DNA of 64,000 bases from Deltaproteobacteria bacterium (lineage in GTDB: Bacteria; Desulfobacterota; Desulfobacteria; Desulfobacterales; Desulfosalsimonadaceae): contig JAADHK010000097.1 of the NCBI GenBank assembly GCA_013151835.1, forward strand, positions 38,620 to 102,619, read 5' to 3'. The translations under genes were made by a program, and so were the position numbers. Of the stretch, positions 18,709 through 28,479 are shown piece by piece. How positions within the stretch are numbered: the first letter of the stretch is position 1; each line of letters begins with the position of its first letter. Under the pieces are notes generated by a model, which saw only the letters and a list, made by a program, of their open reading frames with translations, searched no databases and was not told the origin of the DNA.

Positions 18709-19497
18709 ATGGAAATCTTGGTATGTGTTAAACGGGTTCCCGATACTGCGGAAAACGAGATCGAGATCAACTCCGATGGAAACGACATCGAACGTGACGA
18801 TCTGGTTTATTCCGTAAATGAGTGGGACAACTACGCGGTCGAGGAAGCGATCCAAATCGTGGACAAGGTCGGCGGTTCCGTTACGGTTGTGACGGTGGGC
18901 GATGACGAGTCCGAGGAAGTCCTGCGCCGGGAAATGGCCATGGGCGCTGAAAAGGGGATTCTCCTTTCAGACGACGCCTTCGAGGGATCGGATGGAAAAG
19001 GGATAGCCACGGCCTTAAAGGCGGCGGTGGAAAAAGGGAGTTATGACCTTATTTTCACGGGGGCGCAGGCCGATGACGGCGCGGCCCAGGTCGGGGGCAT
19101 GCTTGCGGCAATGCTCGATTATCCCTATGCCTCTCTCGTAAACTTGATAGAGCCCGGTGACGGTAAATTGAAAGTCGGCCGGGAAATCGAAGGCGGCAAT
19201 CAGGAGATTAATGAAATCGAGCTTCCCTGCGTTCTTTCGATTCAGACCGGTATTAATGAGCCACGGTACGTGGGTATCCGCGGTATTCGTAAGGTCGCTT
19301 CCGTTGAAATCCCGACCCTGGGCGCCTCCGATCTTGGCCTTGACGCCGGGTCTGTTGGAGAGGGCGCGGCAAAGGTCAGGAGAGTCGATTACTTCATGCC
19401 CGAGATGGGCGAGGGCGCCGAAATGCTCGAAGGGAGCACGGAGGAGATCATCGACAAGCTCATTGAACTCTTAAAAGCCAAAGGAGGGCTGAAATAA
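18709..19497 (+). CDS. etfB: electron transfer flavoprotein beta subunit
   Basis: EtfB binds AMP and, with EtfA, ferries electrons from acyl-CoA dehydrogenases. The 262-residue protein starts MEILVCVKRVPDTAENEIEI and contains the ETF beta signature ANLIEPG-like region, GREIEGGNQEINEIELPCVLSIQTGINEPRY. GGGAGGAG precedes the ATG closely. Its TAA overlaps the etfA ATG by one base, the standard etfBA order. Confidence 0.96.
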   Translation: MEILVCVKRVPDTAENEIEINSDGNDIERDDLVYSVNEWDNYAVEEAIQIVDKVGGSVTVVTVGDDESEEVLRREMAMGAEKGILLSDDAFEGSDGKGIATALKAAVEKGSYDLIFTGAQADDGAAQVGGMLAAMLDYPYASLVNLIEPGDGKLKVGREIEGGNQEINEIELPCVLSIQTGINEPRYVGIRGIRKVASVEIPTLGASDLGLDAGSVGEGAAKVRRVDYFMPEMGEGAEMLEGSTEEIIDKLIELLKAKGGLK

Positions 19498-20462
19498 TGG
19501 CCGAGGTTTTCGCATATATAAAACACGAAGGTGGTGTTGCGGATGATTCTGCTCTGGAACTCCTTTCCGCAGCAAAAAAGATTGCGCCCGGAGCAAATGT
19601 TACCGCAGTTGTAACCGGAAACGGCGCGGATATTGACACGGTCTGCAATGCCATGGCGTCTGCTTACAGCGCCGTCTGGAAAATCGATAATGAAGCGCTG
19701 GCCTACCCGAATGCGGAAGTGGTCAGAAAAGCCCTGGTAAATACCCTGGCCGCAGACAGTATAGTCCTTCTGCCCCATGATACTTTCGGCATGGACCTGG
19801 GCCCGGGCCTTTCCATAAAGATGAATTCCGCGTTTGTCGCGGATCTCGTGGACGTGGAAGATTCCGATGGGGCGGTTCTCAAGGTGATCCGCCAGGAATT
19901 TTCAGGCCAGGCATACACGCATGTTACCTGTGATATCTCGGGCGGCGCGGTCATAAACGTCCGTCCCGGTGTGTTTGCAGCCGAAGAGGCGGCGGCAACA
20001 GGTGCGGTAGTGGACAAGTCGGCCGATGCCGGAGATCTGTCCGCTAAACGGAAATATATCGAGATTGTCGAAGCGGAAGCAGGAGATGTCGATATCACCA
20101 AGGCCGAGGTCCTGGTATCCGTGGGTCGTGGAATAGAGGACGAGGACAATATTGAAATCGTACATGACCTTGCAAAAGCCATGGGGGCCGAGGTTTCATG
20201 TTCACGGCCCATTGTCGACGCAAAGTGGCTTGAAAAGGCCCGGCAGGTCGGAACTTCCGGCAAGACCGTCAAGCCCAAGGTCTACATGGCCATGGGAATT
20301 TCCGGGTCCTTCCAGCACATGGGCGGCCTCAAGGGTAATCCTTTTATCGTTGCCGTCAACAAGAACCCCAAGGCCCCGATCTTCCAGGTGGCCGATGTGG
20401 GTGTCGAGGCCGACATCCTCGAGTTTATTCCCGAACTCACGGAAAAGATCGAGGAACTGTAA
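19497..20462 (+). CDS. etfA: electron transfer flavoprotein alpha subunit
   Basis: EtfA holds the redox FAD of the ETF heterodimer. The 321-residue protein has the FAD-binding C-terminal domain with VSVGRGIEDEDN, CSRPIVDAKW, the GISGSFQHMGGL motif, and VNKNPKAPIFQVADVGVEAD. It closes the operon; a strong intrinsic terminator follows 27 bases after the stop. Confidence 0.96.
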   Translation: MAEVFAYIKHEGGVADDSALELLSAAKKIAPGANVTAVVTGNGADIDTVCNAMASAYSAVWKIDNEALAYPNAEVVRKALVNTLAADSIVLLPHDTFGMDLGPGLSIKMNSAFVADLVDVEDSDGAVLKVIRQEFSGQAYTHVTCDISGGAVINVRPGVFAAEEAAATGAVVDKSADAGDLSAKRKYIEIVEAEAGDVDITKAEVLVSVGRGIEDEDNIEIVHDLAKAMGAEVSCSRPIVDAKWLEKARQVGTSGKTVKPKVYMAMGISGSFQHMGGLKGNPFIVAVNKNPKAPIFQVADVGVEADILEFIPELTEKIEEL

Positions 20463-20488
20463 TACGTTAAACGCATAGGTGTGAAGAG

Positions 20489-20526
20489 AAAAGCCGCGCC
20501 CGGATTGCCGGGCGCGGCTTTTTTTG
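20489..20526 (+). terminator. intrinsic terminator after etfA
   Basis: AAGCCGCGCCCGG and CCGGGCGCGGCTT form a 13-bp perfect stem with a 4-base loop, followed by a run of T to 20525. It ends the fatty-acid/ETF transcription unit. Confidence 0.93.
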
Positions 20527-21009
20527 TACCTTGCGGGTTGGTTTCCTTTTGTTGGCAGCAAATGAATTGCCTGCTTTTTCAGCAATACCTGAGCAATATG
20601 GAATCTTTTTTCATTGGAACTTTTCTGATATTGACTCAGGTCAAATAGCCGGCCGTGTTCCATTTCGAGGAAAACCAGCCAGGATGACATAAAAAACAGG
20701 CTGGGGAAGGGGCAACCTTTTTATCACATGATTACAGGTAAACTGCTAGTTTACACCTGCCGCTTTTCACATCGTCGACGTCGACGATGTGAAAAGCCCT
20801 GCAATTTTCTTCCCGTTAAAGTCGTTTTTCCTCCCAACTCAAAATCGATCAATGATCAACAGCTATATTGAAACTTAACGCTTGACAGTTACAGGTCTCC
20901 GGGTGGCCCATCAATATTGATTCCGTCCCCGAATCGTATTGCAAAGCAAGGCTGCAGCGTGTAATACGTCATAAATGGGCATTCTTTACATCTGGAAGCA
21001 GAAGAGAAT
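20527..21009. other. non-coding region between etfA terminator and PHP gene
   Basis: About 480 bases without a convincing gene. It holds an imperfect inverted repeat with GTAAACT/AGTTTAC arms (20738-20754) and, 8 bases further, a 36-bp perfect palindrome (20762-20797). An open frame on the minus strand (to 20690) runs into etfA antisense and has no recognisable product. I see no clear promoter for the PHP gene. Confidence 0.6.
20762..20797. repeat. 36-bp perfect loopless palindrome, GACGTC centre
   Basis: GCTTTTCACATCGTCGAC is followed directly by its exact reverse complement. There is no spacer, and the symmetry centre is GACGTC. It is one of three such intergenic palindromes in the window with the same centre and different arms. 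Confidence 0.95.
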
Positions 21010-21912
21010 ATGACGAAAATGGGTACGAATAACCGGGTGGTTTTTGCCGAGCCTGATCTGGCGCGTCTTTCAGGTAAATATACTGTGGTGGATCTCCATT
21101 TTCATTCCAGGCATTCAGACGGAAAAGATGATGTTGCAGCCATTGCGCAAAGGGCGCGGAAACTCGGCATAGGCATTGCCATAACCGACCATAACCGGAT
21201 TGATGGCGCCCTTGAGATTGATGAGTACCATGACATTCTCACCATTCCGGGAATCGAGATTACCGCACGGGAGGGCGCCCACCTTCTGGCGTATTTTTAT
21301 TCAACCGTGGATCTGAAGAAATTTTTTTCCGAGCTTTCGCCTTACCTGGGTGAAAAGGTGATGATCTCGGCGGGCCTTTCAATGGAGTCGTTGATTTGTC
21401 TGGCACGCAGCTTTAATGGCGTGATTATTTTTCCGCATCCGTTTTCGGCGATATACACCGGTATCTGCAATCCTGTTTTCAGCGAAAAACGTCAGGAAAC
21501 CCTCCTCGCCATGGCGGATGGCATCGAGGTGATCAATGCCGGTAATCTTCACCGCTGGAACCTGGAGAGTACGGTACTGGGATTTAACATGGAGACTGCC
21601 CTTGTGGGTGGAAGCGATGGACACATACTTTCTCACATGGGACGTGTCGTAACCTGCGCACCGTGCAAAAATGACAGAGCCGCTTTTCTGGATGCCGTGC
21701 GCGCGGGGAGAACCCGGGTTGTTGGAAAGGAGATCAATCTTCTCCGCAAGGTTGGTTCGGGTGGTACACGGATCAGGTCGAATATTAGCACGCCCGCCGA
21801 CCTTATGGGTAAAAACGTCCGTTACGGGTATGCGCTGATCAACCGGCAGTCAAAACGGTTTCGCGACAATATCCGGCGAAGGCGGGTGAAAAAAAAGGCA
21901 GGACGGGACTGA
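21010..21912 (+). CDS. PHP-domain metal-dependent phosphoesterase
   Basis: The 300-residue protein has the PHP fold signature: DLHFHSRHSDG (first HxH metal motif, about residues 28-38), ITDHNRIDG, IPGIEIT, FPHPF and GSDGH. These are the metal ligands of the TrpH/polymerase PHP superfamily, which hydrolyse phosphate esters such as 3',5'-nucleoside bisphosphates. The C-terminal 60 residues are basic (RRRRVKKKAGR) and may bind nucleic acid or membrane. The substrate is unknown. It converges on cardiolipin synthase with a 10-base gap. Confidence 0.8.
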   Translation: MTKMGTNNRVVFAEPDLARLSGKYTVVDLHFHSRHSDGKDDVAAIAQRARKLGIGIAITDHNRIDGALEIDEYHDILTIPGIEITAREGAHLLAYFYSTVDLKKFFSELSPYLGEKVMISAGLSMESLICLARSFNGVIIFPHPFSAIYTGICNPVFSEKRQETLLAMADGIEVINAGNLHRWNLESTVLGFNMETALVGGSDGHILSHMGRVVTCAPCKNDRAAFLDAVRAGRTRVVGKEINLLRKVGSGGTRIRSNISTPADLMGKNVRYGYALINRQSKRFRDNIRRRRVKKKAGRD

Positions 21913-21922
21913 CAGAGACGCT

Positions 21923-23323
21923 TTACAGGTATGGTGAAAACAGCCATGCCAGAGCATCACGGGTCTTTATCATGATCGGCAGATCCCGGATATCCTTTAA
22001 TTCAATCTTGCGGGATATGGCGATTCTTTTTTCAATGTACGAGGATATTTTTTTTGCGACAGTCGGGTCGTAGATTTCGACGTTAAGCTCGAAATTCAGG
22101 CGCAGGCTTCTCGGGTCGATATTCGCGGACCCGATCTGTGCGTATTTTTCGTCCACCACAAAAAGCTTTGAATGCACGAAGGGCGGGGGCTGGTAAAATA
22201 CCCGCACGTCTTGCTTTAGAAAATCGGAAAGCATGTGGTTCATGGCCCATTTAACCACAGGCAGGTTGTTTTTCTCAGGAAGAACGATATCGACGGCTAT
22301 CCCCTTGAGTACCGCCGTTCTCAATGCCGCCATCATTTCAAGGGACGGCAGAAAATAGGGTGTCATTATAATGACCCGGGTTTCAGCCGCCGTAACCGCC
22401 CCTACCAATATGGCTTCCAGCTTGTCGATGTCCTCGTTCGGTCCGTCTGTAATCACGCGGCAAATTGCGTTTCCAACAACAGGCGCTGGGTGTGAAGACG
22501 GCTGAACATCCTCGCCCGCGCAAAAGGCCCAGTCCTCGATAAATGAATGTTCGAGCTGCCGTGTGATTGGTCCGGTAAGCCTGAAATGGGTATCAATTAT
22601 TCCGGCCTTTTTCCCTTCCAGGTGTTTTTCACGGATATTCATACCGCCGGTATAGCCAGTGTCTCCATCAGCAACAAGGAGCTTGCGGTGATTGCGCAAA
22701 TTGATGTTGAGCATGGGCGGAAAATACCTTGGGGGGAGGTAGCGCGCCACTTTTACACCGTTTTTTTCGAGCAGTGTTCCGGCTTTTGGAACGGAGTATA
22801 ACTCCCCCACCCCGTCGATGATGACCCGGACTATCACTCCTCTTTTAACGGCCGATGTCAGGGCTTCGATAAACCGCATGCCGACCGGGGATGTATCGAA
22901 AATATAGCTAGCTAGAAAAATACGTTTATGCGCGGATTCGATGGTTTCAATCATTGCGGGATATGCGGCCTCACCGGTGTGAAGGAGGTCGATGTGATTG
23001 CCCGAGACCATGGGCAGGCGGGTCACCGTATTTGAAATTTTACAAATTCCGTAAAGGGCGCCTGAGAATTCTGGCGTAACCGGTGTGATTACGGGTCTTC
23101 CGCTTGGAACCTGCCGCTCGTCATCCAATTTGCGGGCCCTTGTCCGTACCCGGTTGATGCCGAACAGAAAATAGAAAAAAGGACCGGCAAAGGGGAATAT
23201 GAGGCATACGGACACCCATGCCAGGGCAGCAGCAGGCGTTTTCTTGAAAAAAAGGGCATGGCCCGCGCAGGTCATGGAAAGGGCTATATGTAAATCTATC
23301 AGGACCCAATTTAACAGCGGCAT
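21923..23323 (-). CDS. cls: cardiolipin synthase (phospholipase D family)
   Basis: It condenses phosphatidylglycerol to cardiolipin at the inner membrane. The 466-residue protein has two N-terminal transmembrane helices (residues about 5-55) and two phospholipase D motifs, HRKLLVADGDTGYTGGMN and HSKLFVVDEKYAQIGSANID. Both have complete HxK and D residues. Length is typical. It is the last gene of a three-gene minus-strand run with the helicase and CooC-like ATPase. Confidence 0.92.
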   Translation of the reverse strand: MPLLNWVLIDLHIALSMTCAGHALFFKKTPAAALAWVSVCLIFPFAGPFFYFLFGINRVRTRARKLDDERQVPSGRPVITPVTPEFSGALYGICKISNTVTRLPMVSGNHIDLLHTGEAAYPAMIETIESAHKRIFLASYIFDTSPVGMRFIEALTSAVKRGVIVRVIIDGVGELYSVPKAGTLLEKNGVKVARYLPPRYFPPMLNINLRNHRKLLVADGDTGYTGGMNIREKHLEGKKAGIIDTHFRLTGPITRQLEHSFIEDWAFCAGEDVQPSSHPAPVVGNAICRVITDGPNEDIDKLEAILVGAVTAAETRVIIMTPYFLPSLEMMAALRTAVLKGIAVDIVLPEKNNLPVVKWAMNHMLSDFLKQDVRVFYQPPPFVHSKLFVVDEKYAQIGSANIDPRSLRLNFELNVEIYDPTVAKKISSYIEKRIAISRKIELKDIRDLPIMIKTRDALAWLFSPYL

Positions 23324-23359
23324 TGATTTTCCTTGTTTATTGCAGATCCCATGCGCCCA

Positions 23360-25504
23360 TCAGGGTTCCGGATAAGGCGTCGGCTGTATGAGTGACGGTA
23401 CAACCGGTTCCCGTAATATAAGATTAACAGCGGTTCGGGCCGTTTCGGCCGCAACCGGGAAGACATCGGACAGGCTGGCGATGTGCCGCAGATTATCGGC
23501 CGTCCGGAGAATGAGCATGGCAAGATCGCCTTCCGCACCGGACCAGATAGCGATCGTATCATCCCACGCACCACCTTGTGCCCAGTAATACAATACGGCA
23601 GCGGGCTTTAAAAAAAAATGGGGCGCATTGAACCCGGCGGTGATCAGTTCCTTTGCAAAGGGCTCAAGACCGGATGCGATCCGTTCAAAGACGTTGATCA
23701 GCGCGTCCGGCACGTGCTCGGATTTCAGGCTTTCGTCATCCATATCCCGTTCATTTACAAAGGACGCCATGATTCCCGCCAGCAGCGATGGGGTTGAATC
23801 CGGGAACAGCTCTCTTCGCAACCCCTCGGCCACCATCAGCGGATGGTCTATCCTGAGCTTGGACCCCCATACGCCGGATTCGGTAAGCCGGTTGTCTGAT
23901 GTTACATATGATTTTTCCTTTAAAAAATCCAGATGCCGGAGAAATTCCCGCCAGAGAAATCCCGAATCAATGCTTTTCTGATCGGACGGGTTTCTACCGT
24001 GAGATCGTGTTGCATGATAAAGGAAGGCTGCAAAGGATTTATCAAGGAGGCCGTGAATCTGAACCGGGGAGTGGGACATGATCAGGTTCAGGGTCATGGA
24101 AAAATCAAGTCGTATCTGGCTTTCAACGTCCGATGGAGGCGCGTGGATCAGTCTCGCCACAAAATGGGTATCCATGAACCGGCCCGGTATGACCACTGCG
24201 AATCCGATCATGTCTTTACCGCGTCTTCCGGCACGGCCGGTCATCTGGTGGAATTGCGTTGCGTCCAGGGGAATGAAATCCCGGCCGTTGAACCGGTCTG
24301 AATTTAAAAAAAGGATGGTTCTGGCCGGAAAGTTTACGCCGGCGGCAACCGTTGATGTCGCGAAAACCGCATCCAGGTACCCTTCGGTCATTAGGGTTTC
24401 AACGAGGAGTTTCCAGCCGGGCAGCTGACCGCTGTGGTGGGCGGCCACGCCTTTTTTCCGCAATAAACCCATATGACGATGATTTTTCACGTGGGCAATG
24501 GTTTCGCAAAGTTCTTTGATACGCGCAATTCGTCCGTTTTTCCGCTCGATATCTTCCCGGGGGAAATGATTTTCGCACATGGCCACCGAGCTGTCACAGT
24601 CGGCCCGGGATTTTAAAAAGAATATGGCCGGAAGCAGGTTGTATTTGGTGAGCACACCGGCGATTGCATCCATGCGCGGAAGCTGACCGCCGAACCTCGG
24701 CTTATCGCTCTGTTTGAGATATGCAATGACCTTTTTATAAAGCCGCTTTTTCCCCTTTTTTTCCATTTCTCCCAAAAGCGGATACAGCGTGCCGGACGGA
24801 TGAAGAAAAAGGGGGAAAAGGGGGACCGCCCGTTTCTTTTCCTCAATGATGCCACATGGCTTTTTTCGAATTGATTCAAGCCATTCCGCGATTTTATGAG
24901 CGTTGCCTATGGTCGCCGAAAGCATGAGCAACGGGATGCGGGAAGGGAGATAGATCATGGTCTCTTCCCATACCACGCCCCGGTCGGGATCACCGATATA
25001 ATGGGCTTCATCAAGGACGACCAGATCTGTTTCAAGGTCCCGGCCCCGGTACATGGCATCGTAAAGTTGATTCCTGAGGATTTCGGTGGTCCCGACGATA
25101 ATGGGCGCATCGGGGTTTTCCTTCCGGTCCCCCGTGAGTATGCCGACATTTTCCTTCCCGAATATTGCGGAAAACTCGGTGTATTTCGAGTTGGTAAGGG
25201 CTTTGAGAGGCGAGGCATACCATGCGCGGCCATTATTTTTGAAAACATCGCTAATGGCCTGAACGGCGATCCAGGTTTTGCCTGAACCCGTGGGCGCGGT
25301 CACCAGACAATCCCCTTTTCGGATCGCCGAAACCGCTTTGTTTTGATAAGAATCAGGTATAAACGGGTGTTTTTCCGGGACCCCGATCTTGGAAAAGATA
25401 CGGTTCAGGCGCTTATCGGCACCCGGCTTTATCTGAATACGCGGCGAATGGTGACCGCGCCGCGTTCGATGGCGGCCTCTTGGGGGGTATCGCTTGAAAG
25501 TCAT
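23360..25504 (-). CDS. Ski2-like DEAD/DEAH-box helicase
   Basis: The 714-residue protein has a basic N-terminus, Walker A TAPTGSGKTW (motif I), SPLKALTNSKY (Ia), DEAHYIGD (II, DEAH), LSATIGN (III), and in the second RecA lobe AAGVNFPARTILF and QMTGRAGRRGKD (V and VI). These are typical of the Ski2/Mtr4-type RNA helicases sporadically found in bacteria. A C-terminal helical region follows. Role is probably RNA processing or unwinding, by family only. The ATG overlaps the upstream ATPase stop by one base (TGATG). Confidence 0.88.
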   Translation of the reverse strand: MTFKRYPPRGRHRTRRGHHSPRIQIKPGADKRLNRIFSKIGVPEKHPFIPDSYQNKAVSAIRKGDCLVTAPTGSGKTWIAVQAISDVFKNNGRAWYASPLKALTNSKYTEFSAIFGKENVGILTGDRKENPDAPIIVGTTEILRNQLYDAMYRGRDLETDLVVLDEAHYIGDPDRGVVWEETMIYLPSRIPLLMLSATIGNAHKIAEWLESIRKKPCGIIEEKKRAVPLFPLFLHPSGTLYPLLGEMEKKGKKRLYKKVIAYLKQSDKPRFGGQLPRMDAIAGVLTKYNLLPAIFFLKSRADCDSSVAMCENHFPREDIERKNGRIARIKELCETIAHVKNHRHMGLLRKKGVAAHHSGQLPGWKLLVETLMTEGYLDAVFATSTVAAGVNFPARTILFLNSDRFNGRDFIPLDATQFHQMTGRAGRRGKDMIGFAVVIPGRFMDTHFVARLIHAPPSDVESQIRLDFSMTLNLIMSHSPVQIHGLLDKSFAAFLYHATRSHGRNPSDQKSIDSGFLWREFLRHLDFLKEKSYVTSDNRLTESGVWGSKLRIDHPLMVAEGLRRELFPDSTPSLLAGIMASFVNERDMDDESLKSEHVPDALINVFERIASGLEPFAKELITAGFNAPHFFLKPAAVLYYWAQGGAWDDTIAIWSGAEGDLAMLILRTADNLRHIASLSDVFPVAAETARTAVNLILREPVVPSLIQPTPYPEP

Positions 25505-26259
25505 CAGAGCGCTGCGATCATATTTGTAATTTTGGATTTTGTCATGGTTTCCACGTCAAACGGCGACCGGCCGGCAAGGTCGGCGTCCACAAGCGCCGCT
25601 TCATAGGGGAGAAATCCCAGGAATGTGAAATCCGATAGATTTTCGCGTAAAAATTCCTCGTCCTTTGGCCCCCTGATTTTATTGCCCACAATAAGGATGC
25701 GATCCAGATGGATTTCCGATGCAAGTTGTTTGATATGACGCGCGGTTTCGATGCTGCGCCTGCCGGGTTCCACAACCACAACCAGGCGGTCGACCGCAGA
25801 TGCTGTAGCGCGGCCAAGGTGTTCGATCCCTGCCTCCATGTCCATGACCACCACCTCATCGCGGTCCAGGACAATATGGGTGACAAGCGCCTTTAACAAG
25901 GTGCTTTCAGGGCAGATACATCCTGATCCGCCTTTTTTTATCCCGCCGAGCCGCATGAGCTTGATGTTTTCCAGGCGCGCCGAAAGCGCCTCCGGCAGGT
26001 CATCCACTTTCGGGTTCATCTTGAAAAACCCGCCGATGGAGCCAGGCTTTGCCTCTGTTCGTTCATAGGCAAGGGTTTTCATTTCTGAAATCGGGACTAT
26101 TTTGTCGGCGTCGGGAATGCCCACCGCAGCGGCGAGGTTGGCGTCCGGATCCGCGTCAATGGCAAGAACACGCTTTTTCTGTTCGTTAAATGCACGGATT
26201 AAAAATGCGGAAAAAGTCGTTTTTCCCACCCCACCTTTTCCGCTGACTGCAAGTTTCAT
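25504..26259 (-). CDS. CooC-like MinD/ParA-family ATPase
   Basis: The 251-residue protein starts with a deviant Walker A, SGKGGVGKTT, and has LAIDADPDANLA and VVMDMEAGIEHLGRAT (with the Asp of the CooC type). This resembles CooC, which helps insert nickel into carbon monoxide dehydrogenase. A Cys pair sits in GSGCICPEST. No CODH gene lies in the window, so the client is unknown. It is the first gene of a minus-strand run with the helicase and cls, an unusual partnership. Confidence 0.85.
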   Translation of the reverse strand: MKLAVSGKGGVGKTTFSAFLIRAFNEQKKRVLAIDADPDANLAAAVGIPDADKIVPISEMKTLAYERTEAKPGSIGGFFKMNPKVDDLPEALSARLENIKLMRLGGIKKGGSGCICPESTLLKALVTHIVLDRDEVVVMDMEAGIEHLGRATASAVDRLVVVVEPGRRSIETARHIKQLASEIHLDRILIVGNKIRGPKDEEFLRENLSDFTFLGFLPYEAALVDADLAGRSPFDVETMTKSKITNMIAAL

Positions 26260-26360
26260 CTTTTAATTTCCTTAGATGTTGGTTAGAAGTTGGTATTGAA
26301 AATGTACTGACTATAACAATAAGGGCTTTTGTGCACAAGCCAAATAAGGTTTTGAAGAAT

Positions 26361-28346
26361 ATGGAAACAGAAACAAAAAAGCCGGAAATTCTTGCCCCTG
26401 CCGGCGACCGGGAGGCATTTCTGGCAGCAATCGCCGCCGGTGCCGATGCAATCTATTGCGGGGTGAAGAATTTTTCCGCCCGCATGGCTGCCAGAAATTT
26501 TACGATTTCGGAACTGGCGGGGCTTACCGCTTTTGCCCACGACCGGGGCGTATCAGTCTATGTTGCGCTGAACACCATTGTAAAGCCTGCGGAACTCGAT
26601 GCCGCAGGCATGGTTTTGGACCGGATTAACAAATATGTTTGCGCGGACGCGCTTATAATTCAGGACCTCGCCTTTATTTCCCTGGCCCGCCAGGTTGGAT
26701 TTTCAGGGGAGATTCATTTATCGACCCTTGCCAATGTCTCATTTTCCGCCGCAATCCGCATGGCCGGTTTTTTTAAACCGGTCACACGCGTTGTATTGCC
26801 AAGAGAGTTGAGCATAGACGAGATAAAGTCCTGCGCCGCTGCTGCGTCCGCCAATGTCTCGCTCGAAGTTTTTATCCACGGAGCGCTTTGCTACGGGATT
26901 TCAGGAAGGTGCTACTGGAGCAGCTATATGGGCGGAAAGAGCGGTCTTAGGGGCCGGTGCGTCCAGCCATGCAGGCGCATATACACGCAGGAAAAATCAT
27001 CCGGCAGGTTTTTTTCATGCCGGGATCTTGCATTGGATGTTTTGATTAAACTGGTTTCCACGGTGCCCGGGTTGTCGGCATTAAAGATCGAGGGACGGAA
27101 AAAAAGCGCCCATTATGTTTATTACACAACATCTGCGTACCGGCTTTTAATCGATAATCCCGGAGATTCCGATGCCAAAAAAACAGCCATGCAATATCTC
27201 GACTATGCGTTGGGCCGCCCGCGCACCCATTATAATTTTCTCCCCCAGCGGCCGTGGAACCCGATTGATATCAATTCGCAGACCGGTTCCGGGCTGCTTG
27301 TGGGAAAGGTTTCCGGAACCTCGGAAAAACCCTGCCTTACACCCCGCGAGGCGCTTTTCCCCGACGACCGCCTCAGGATTGGCTATGAGGATAGCCCGGG
27401 CCACCATACATTTATATTGCACCGGCGGGTGCCCAAGCGGGGCAAGCTTTACCTGAAGCTGAACCGGAACAGGCGGCCTTCAAATCATACCCCGGTCTTT
27501 CTTATCGACCGTCGGGATCCGGGGATTTTGGACCAGATCAAGGCGCTTGATGGCCAGGCTCTTTCTGGTGGGGCGTCTGAAATCATAGACGATGCATTTA
27601 CGGCCGTGCTTCCCCGGGCCATGCGCAAAGGCGGTGCGCGCCGGGATGTCATTGATATGACCGTCCGCCGCGTCGTTGAACGGCCCAAAAGCGCGTGCGG
27701 GCATGAGGCCTTGTGGGTGACGCCGGATACCAAGCCGATCGGCGGGTTTGATAAAAAACGATTCTGGTGGTGGCTGCCACCCGTTATCTGGCCGGATGAC
27801 GAATTAAAGATGACGCGATCCGTTAACGAGCTTTTGAAAAAAGGGTATACGAATTTTGTCATAAACGCCTTTACGCAGGCTGTCTTTTTCCCTGCCGACA
27901 GGCCGGAACTCAATGTCTGGGCCGGGCCGTTTTGCAATGTCACCAATGTGCTTGCCATAAAAAACCTGGCCCGCATGGGGCTTTCCGGTGTAATTGTCAG
28001 CCCTGAACTTGGGGCGGAAGATTATGCGCAACTGCCTGAAAAAAGTTCGCTGCCGCTCGGCATGGTCATATCCGGAAACTGGCCGCTGTCAGTTTCGCGC
28101 ACGGTCTCAGGCAGTATCAAACCCGGGATACTGTTTAAGAGTCCAAAAGGGGAGGGCGGCTGGGTTTCGAGAAATGGGAGTGATTACTGGATATTTCCGG
28201 ACTGGAAACTGGACCTGACCCCCGTGCGCGGAGCACTTGAAAAAATGGGCTACAGGCTTTTTGTCACAATCATTGAGCCTCTTCCCAGGGGAATATCCAT
28301 GAAAAAACGACCCGGGATGTGGAACTGGAAGCTGGGGGTTAAATGA
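26361..28346 (+). CDS. peptidase U32 family protein (RlhA/YhbU-like)
   Basis: U32 proteins are Fe-S enzymes involved in rRNA or tRNA hydroxylation or ubiquinone synthesis, and no longer seen as simple proteases. The roughly 661-residue protein begins KKPEILAPAGDREAFLAAI and carries the family core HGALCYGISGRCYWSS followed by GRCVQPCRR, providing four Cys for a cluster. The C-terminal half (residues 330-660) is an extra domain as in RlhA, the 23S rRNA C2501 hydroxylation protein. I start at METETKK (26361); a start 30 bases upstream is possible. Confidence 0.88.
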   Translation: METETKKPEILAPAGDREAFLAAIAAGADAIYCGVKNFSARMAARNFTISELAGLTAFAHDRGVSVYVALNTIVKPAELDAAGMVLDRINKYVCADALIIQDLAFISLARQVGFSGEIHLSTLANVSFSAAIRMAGFFKPVTRVVLPRELSIDEIKSCAAAASANVSLEVFIHGALCYGISGRCYWSSYMGGKSGLRGRCVQPCRRIYTQEKSSGRFFSCRDLALDVLIKLVSTVPGLSALKIEGRKKSAHYVYYTTSAYRLLIDNPGDSDAKKTAMQYLDYALGRPRTHYNFLPQRPWNPIDINSQTGSGLLVGKVSGTSEKPCLTPREALFPDDRLRIGYEDSPGHHTFILHRRVPKRGKLYLKLNRNRRPSNHTPVFLIDRRDPGILDQIKALDGQALSGGASEIIDDAFTAVLPRAMRKGGARRDVIDMTVRRVVERPKSACGHEALWVTPDTKPIGGFDKKRFWWWLPPVIWPDDELKMTRSVNELLKKGYTNFVINAFTQAVFFPADRPELNVWAGPFCNVTNVLAIKNLARMGLSGVIVSPELGAEDYAQLPEKSSLPLGMVISGNWPLSVSRTVSGSIKPGILFKSPKGEGGWVSRNGSDYWIFPDWKLDLTPVRGALEKMGYRLFVTIIEPLPRGISMKKRPGMWNWKLGVK

Positions 28347-28479
28347 AGACGGTTTACGGTTATCGGCAAGCGGAATTCGGGAGCAGTAATTATAGGGATA
28401 AATATTCTTTGAATCACGGGTCGAAAACTGCGTCACCGATACGGCATGCCTTGATCAATGGGAATACTTATCACATTTT

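Noticed and set aside
20202..20690. Minus-strand frame of 162 residues downstream of etfA
   Set aside because: Most of it is antisense to etfA and crosses the terminator; the remaining part matches nothing I recognise.
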